Shown here piece after piece: positions 63,550 to 64,000 of a DNA stretch of 64,000 bases. This stretch comes from Hyalangium ruber. GTDB lineage: Bacteria; Myxococcota; Myxococcia; Myxococcales; Myxococcaceae. The DNA lies in assembly GCF_034259325.1 (NCBI RefSeq), contig NZ_JAXIVS010000001.1, forward strand, positions 1,178,001-1,242,000, read 5' to 3'. The notes under the pieces were generated by a model. The model was not told where the DNA came from. It worked only from the letters and a program-made list of their open reading frames with translations, and made no database searches. A program made the position numbers and the translations under genes. Position 1 is the first letter of the stretch; each line of letters begins with the position of its first letter.

Positions 63550-63770
63550 GGCTTCTTGTCTCCGAGCGCAGGCCTGCTGTTACCGGGGCGCCATGTTAGC
63601 AGCGTGTCCCGATGGATGCGGAGGATTCGACCGAGGCGAGCAACACCGGGCACCTGATCGAGCCGGATCGCCTCATAGAGAGTCTTCCGGTTCACGCGCA
63701 GCAATTCGGCGGCTTCCTCCACGGTGAGAAAGGCGGGCGCGTTGCTCGCGGTCAGAGGGGGCGCGCTCAT
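63546..63770 (-). CDS. Excisionase-like HTH protein
   Basis: A 74-residue DNA-binding protein with the MerR-like excisionase fold: AFLTVEEAAELLRVNRKTLYEAIRLDQVPGVARLGRILRIHRDTLLTW. It overlaps the integrase start by 4 bp and would act with it as directionality factor. Start at 63770; longer upstream starts give non-conserved sequence. Confidence 0.88.
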   Translation of the reverse strand: MSAPPLTASNAPAFLTVEEAAELLRVNRKTLYEAIRLDQVPGVARLGRILRIHRDTLLTWRPGNSRPALGDKKP

Positions 63771-64000
63771 AGCTGATCCCCCGCCAGCATCGACGCGGCG
63801 GATCGCGTCGCTCTGTTTCGTTGATGGTTCTGTGTCTCGTGTTGCCCCTGCATGGGTGAAACGCTCCCGACTGCCGAGTGTCCGACGCTGCGGGCCTGTC
63901 TCCAGGACGCGCGGCGCCATGCCGTGAGACGAGGGGAGCCGCGAAGCTGGAAGCCATGCGGCGACCCGAGCGCATCCGGGGGGCGGAGGGGGAACGCTGC
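63771..64000. other. Non-coding end of window, inside the integrative element
   Basis: No gene, RNA or repeat was recognised in the last 230 bp. The element probably continues beyond the window. Confidence 0.4.

Overview
The window is GC-rich, densely coded DNA from a myxobacterium (Myxococcota, probably the Cystobacterineae side). The best evidence is a SitI6-type double-CXXCG immunity gene beside a SitA6-type lipoprotein toxin gene, a family known from Myxococcus and its relatives. Long proline-rich linkers, many lipoprotein and Tat signals, and a DUF1592/DUF1552 pair agree with this. No rRNA and no intact tRNA was found.

Positions 1-27,400 look like stable chromosome. A SRPBCC protein, a Kup potassium transporter, a polyproline-tethered porin and a PrsW-type membrane protease precede an 11-gene sulfate assimilation operon (5,358-17,548). 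Its order is cysH, siroheme dehydrogenase, cobA, cysD, cysN, cysJ, cysI, sulfate-binding lipoprotein, cysT, cysW, cysA. The transporter imports sulfate, CysDN makes APS, an iron-sulfur CysH reduces APS, CysJI reduces sulfite, and two siroheme genes supply the CysI cofactor. CysN carries a decayed APS kinase domain, which fits a route that skips PAPS. One palindrome family lies upstream of both the operon and the porin gene. An orphan sensor kinase, a WYL regulator, a GIY-YIG protein, a PhyH dioxygenase, two alpha/beta hydrolases and an RluA-type enzyme follow.

Positions 27,450-36,700 hold the SitA6/SitI6 pair, a debris zone (tRNA-like remnant, SDR and possible ketosynthase fragments), and a minus-strand TetR cluster (metallo-hydrolase, TetR, NAD(P)-binding protein, VTT membrane protein, SDR, Tat-lipoprotein aldo/keto reductase). 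A lipoprotein/small-protein pair comes next. Positions 36,774-40,522 are the DUF1592/DUF1552 pair.

Positions 40,600-62,300 are a mosaic of mobile elements and the genes they damaged. There are four remnants of one IS91-like transposon, an almost intact IS3-family element (44,527-45,774, 4-bp target duplication) in the 5' end of a NACHT/pentapeptide-repeat gene, and an IS21-family element with frameshifted istA and istB. A glycosyltransferase, a PilY1-like gene and a Ser/Thr kinase gene are truncated. Between these lie a secreted kelch oxidase, a four-gene operon encoding a LodA/GoxA-type quinoprotein oxidase with its LodB-type flavoprotein and two exported DUF proteins (DUF4198, DUF4331), a nucleoside-phosphorylase-domain protein that may be a defence effector, and a nuclease-toxin/immunity pair. 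The window ends at a tRNA 3'-end att core, a terminator, a tyrosine integrase and an excisionase, the left edge of an element that probably continues to the right.

The most notable points are the shared palindrome, the decayed CysC domain, the Tat-exported LodA operon, the IS-split NACHT gene and the phosphorylase-domain protein. All functional statements rest on reading the sequence and general family knowledge; no database search was run.
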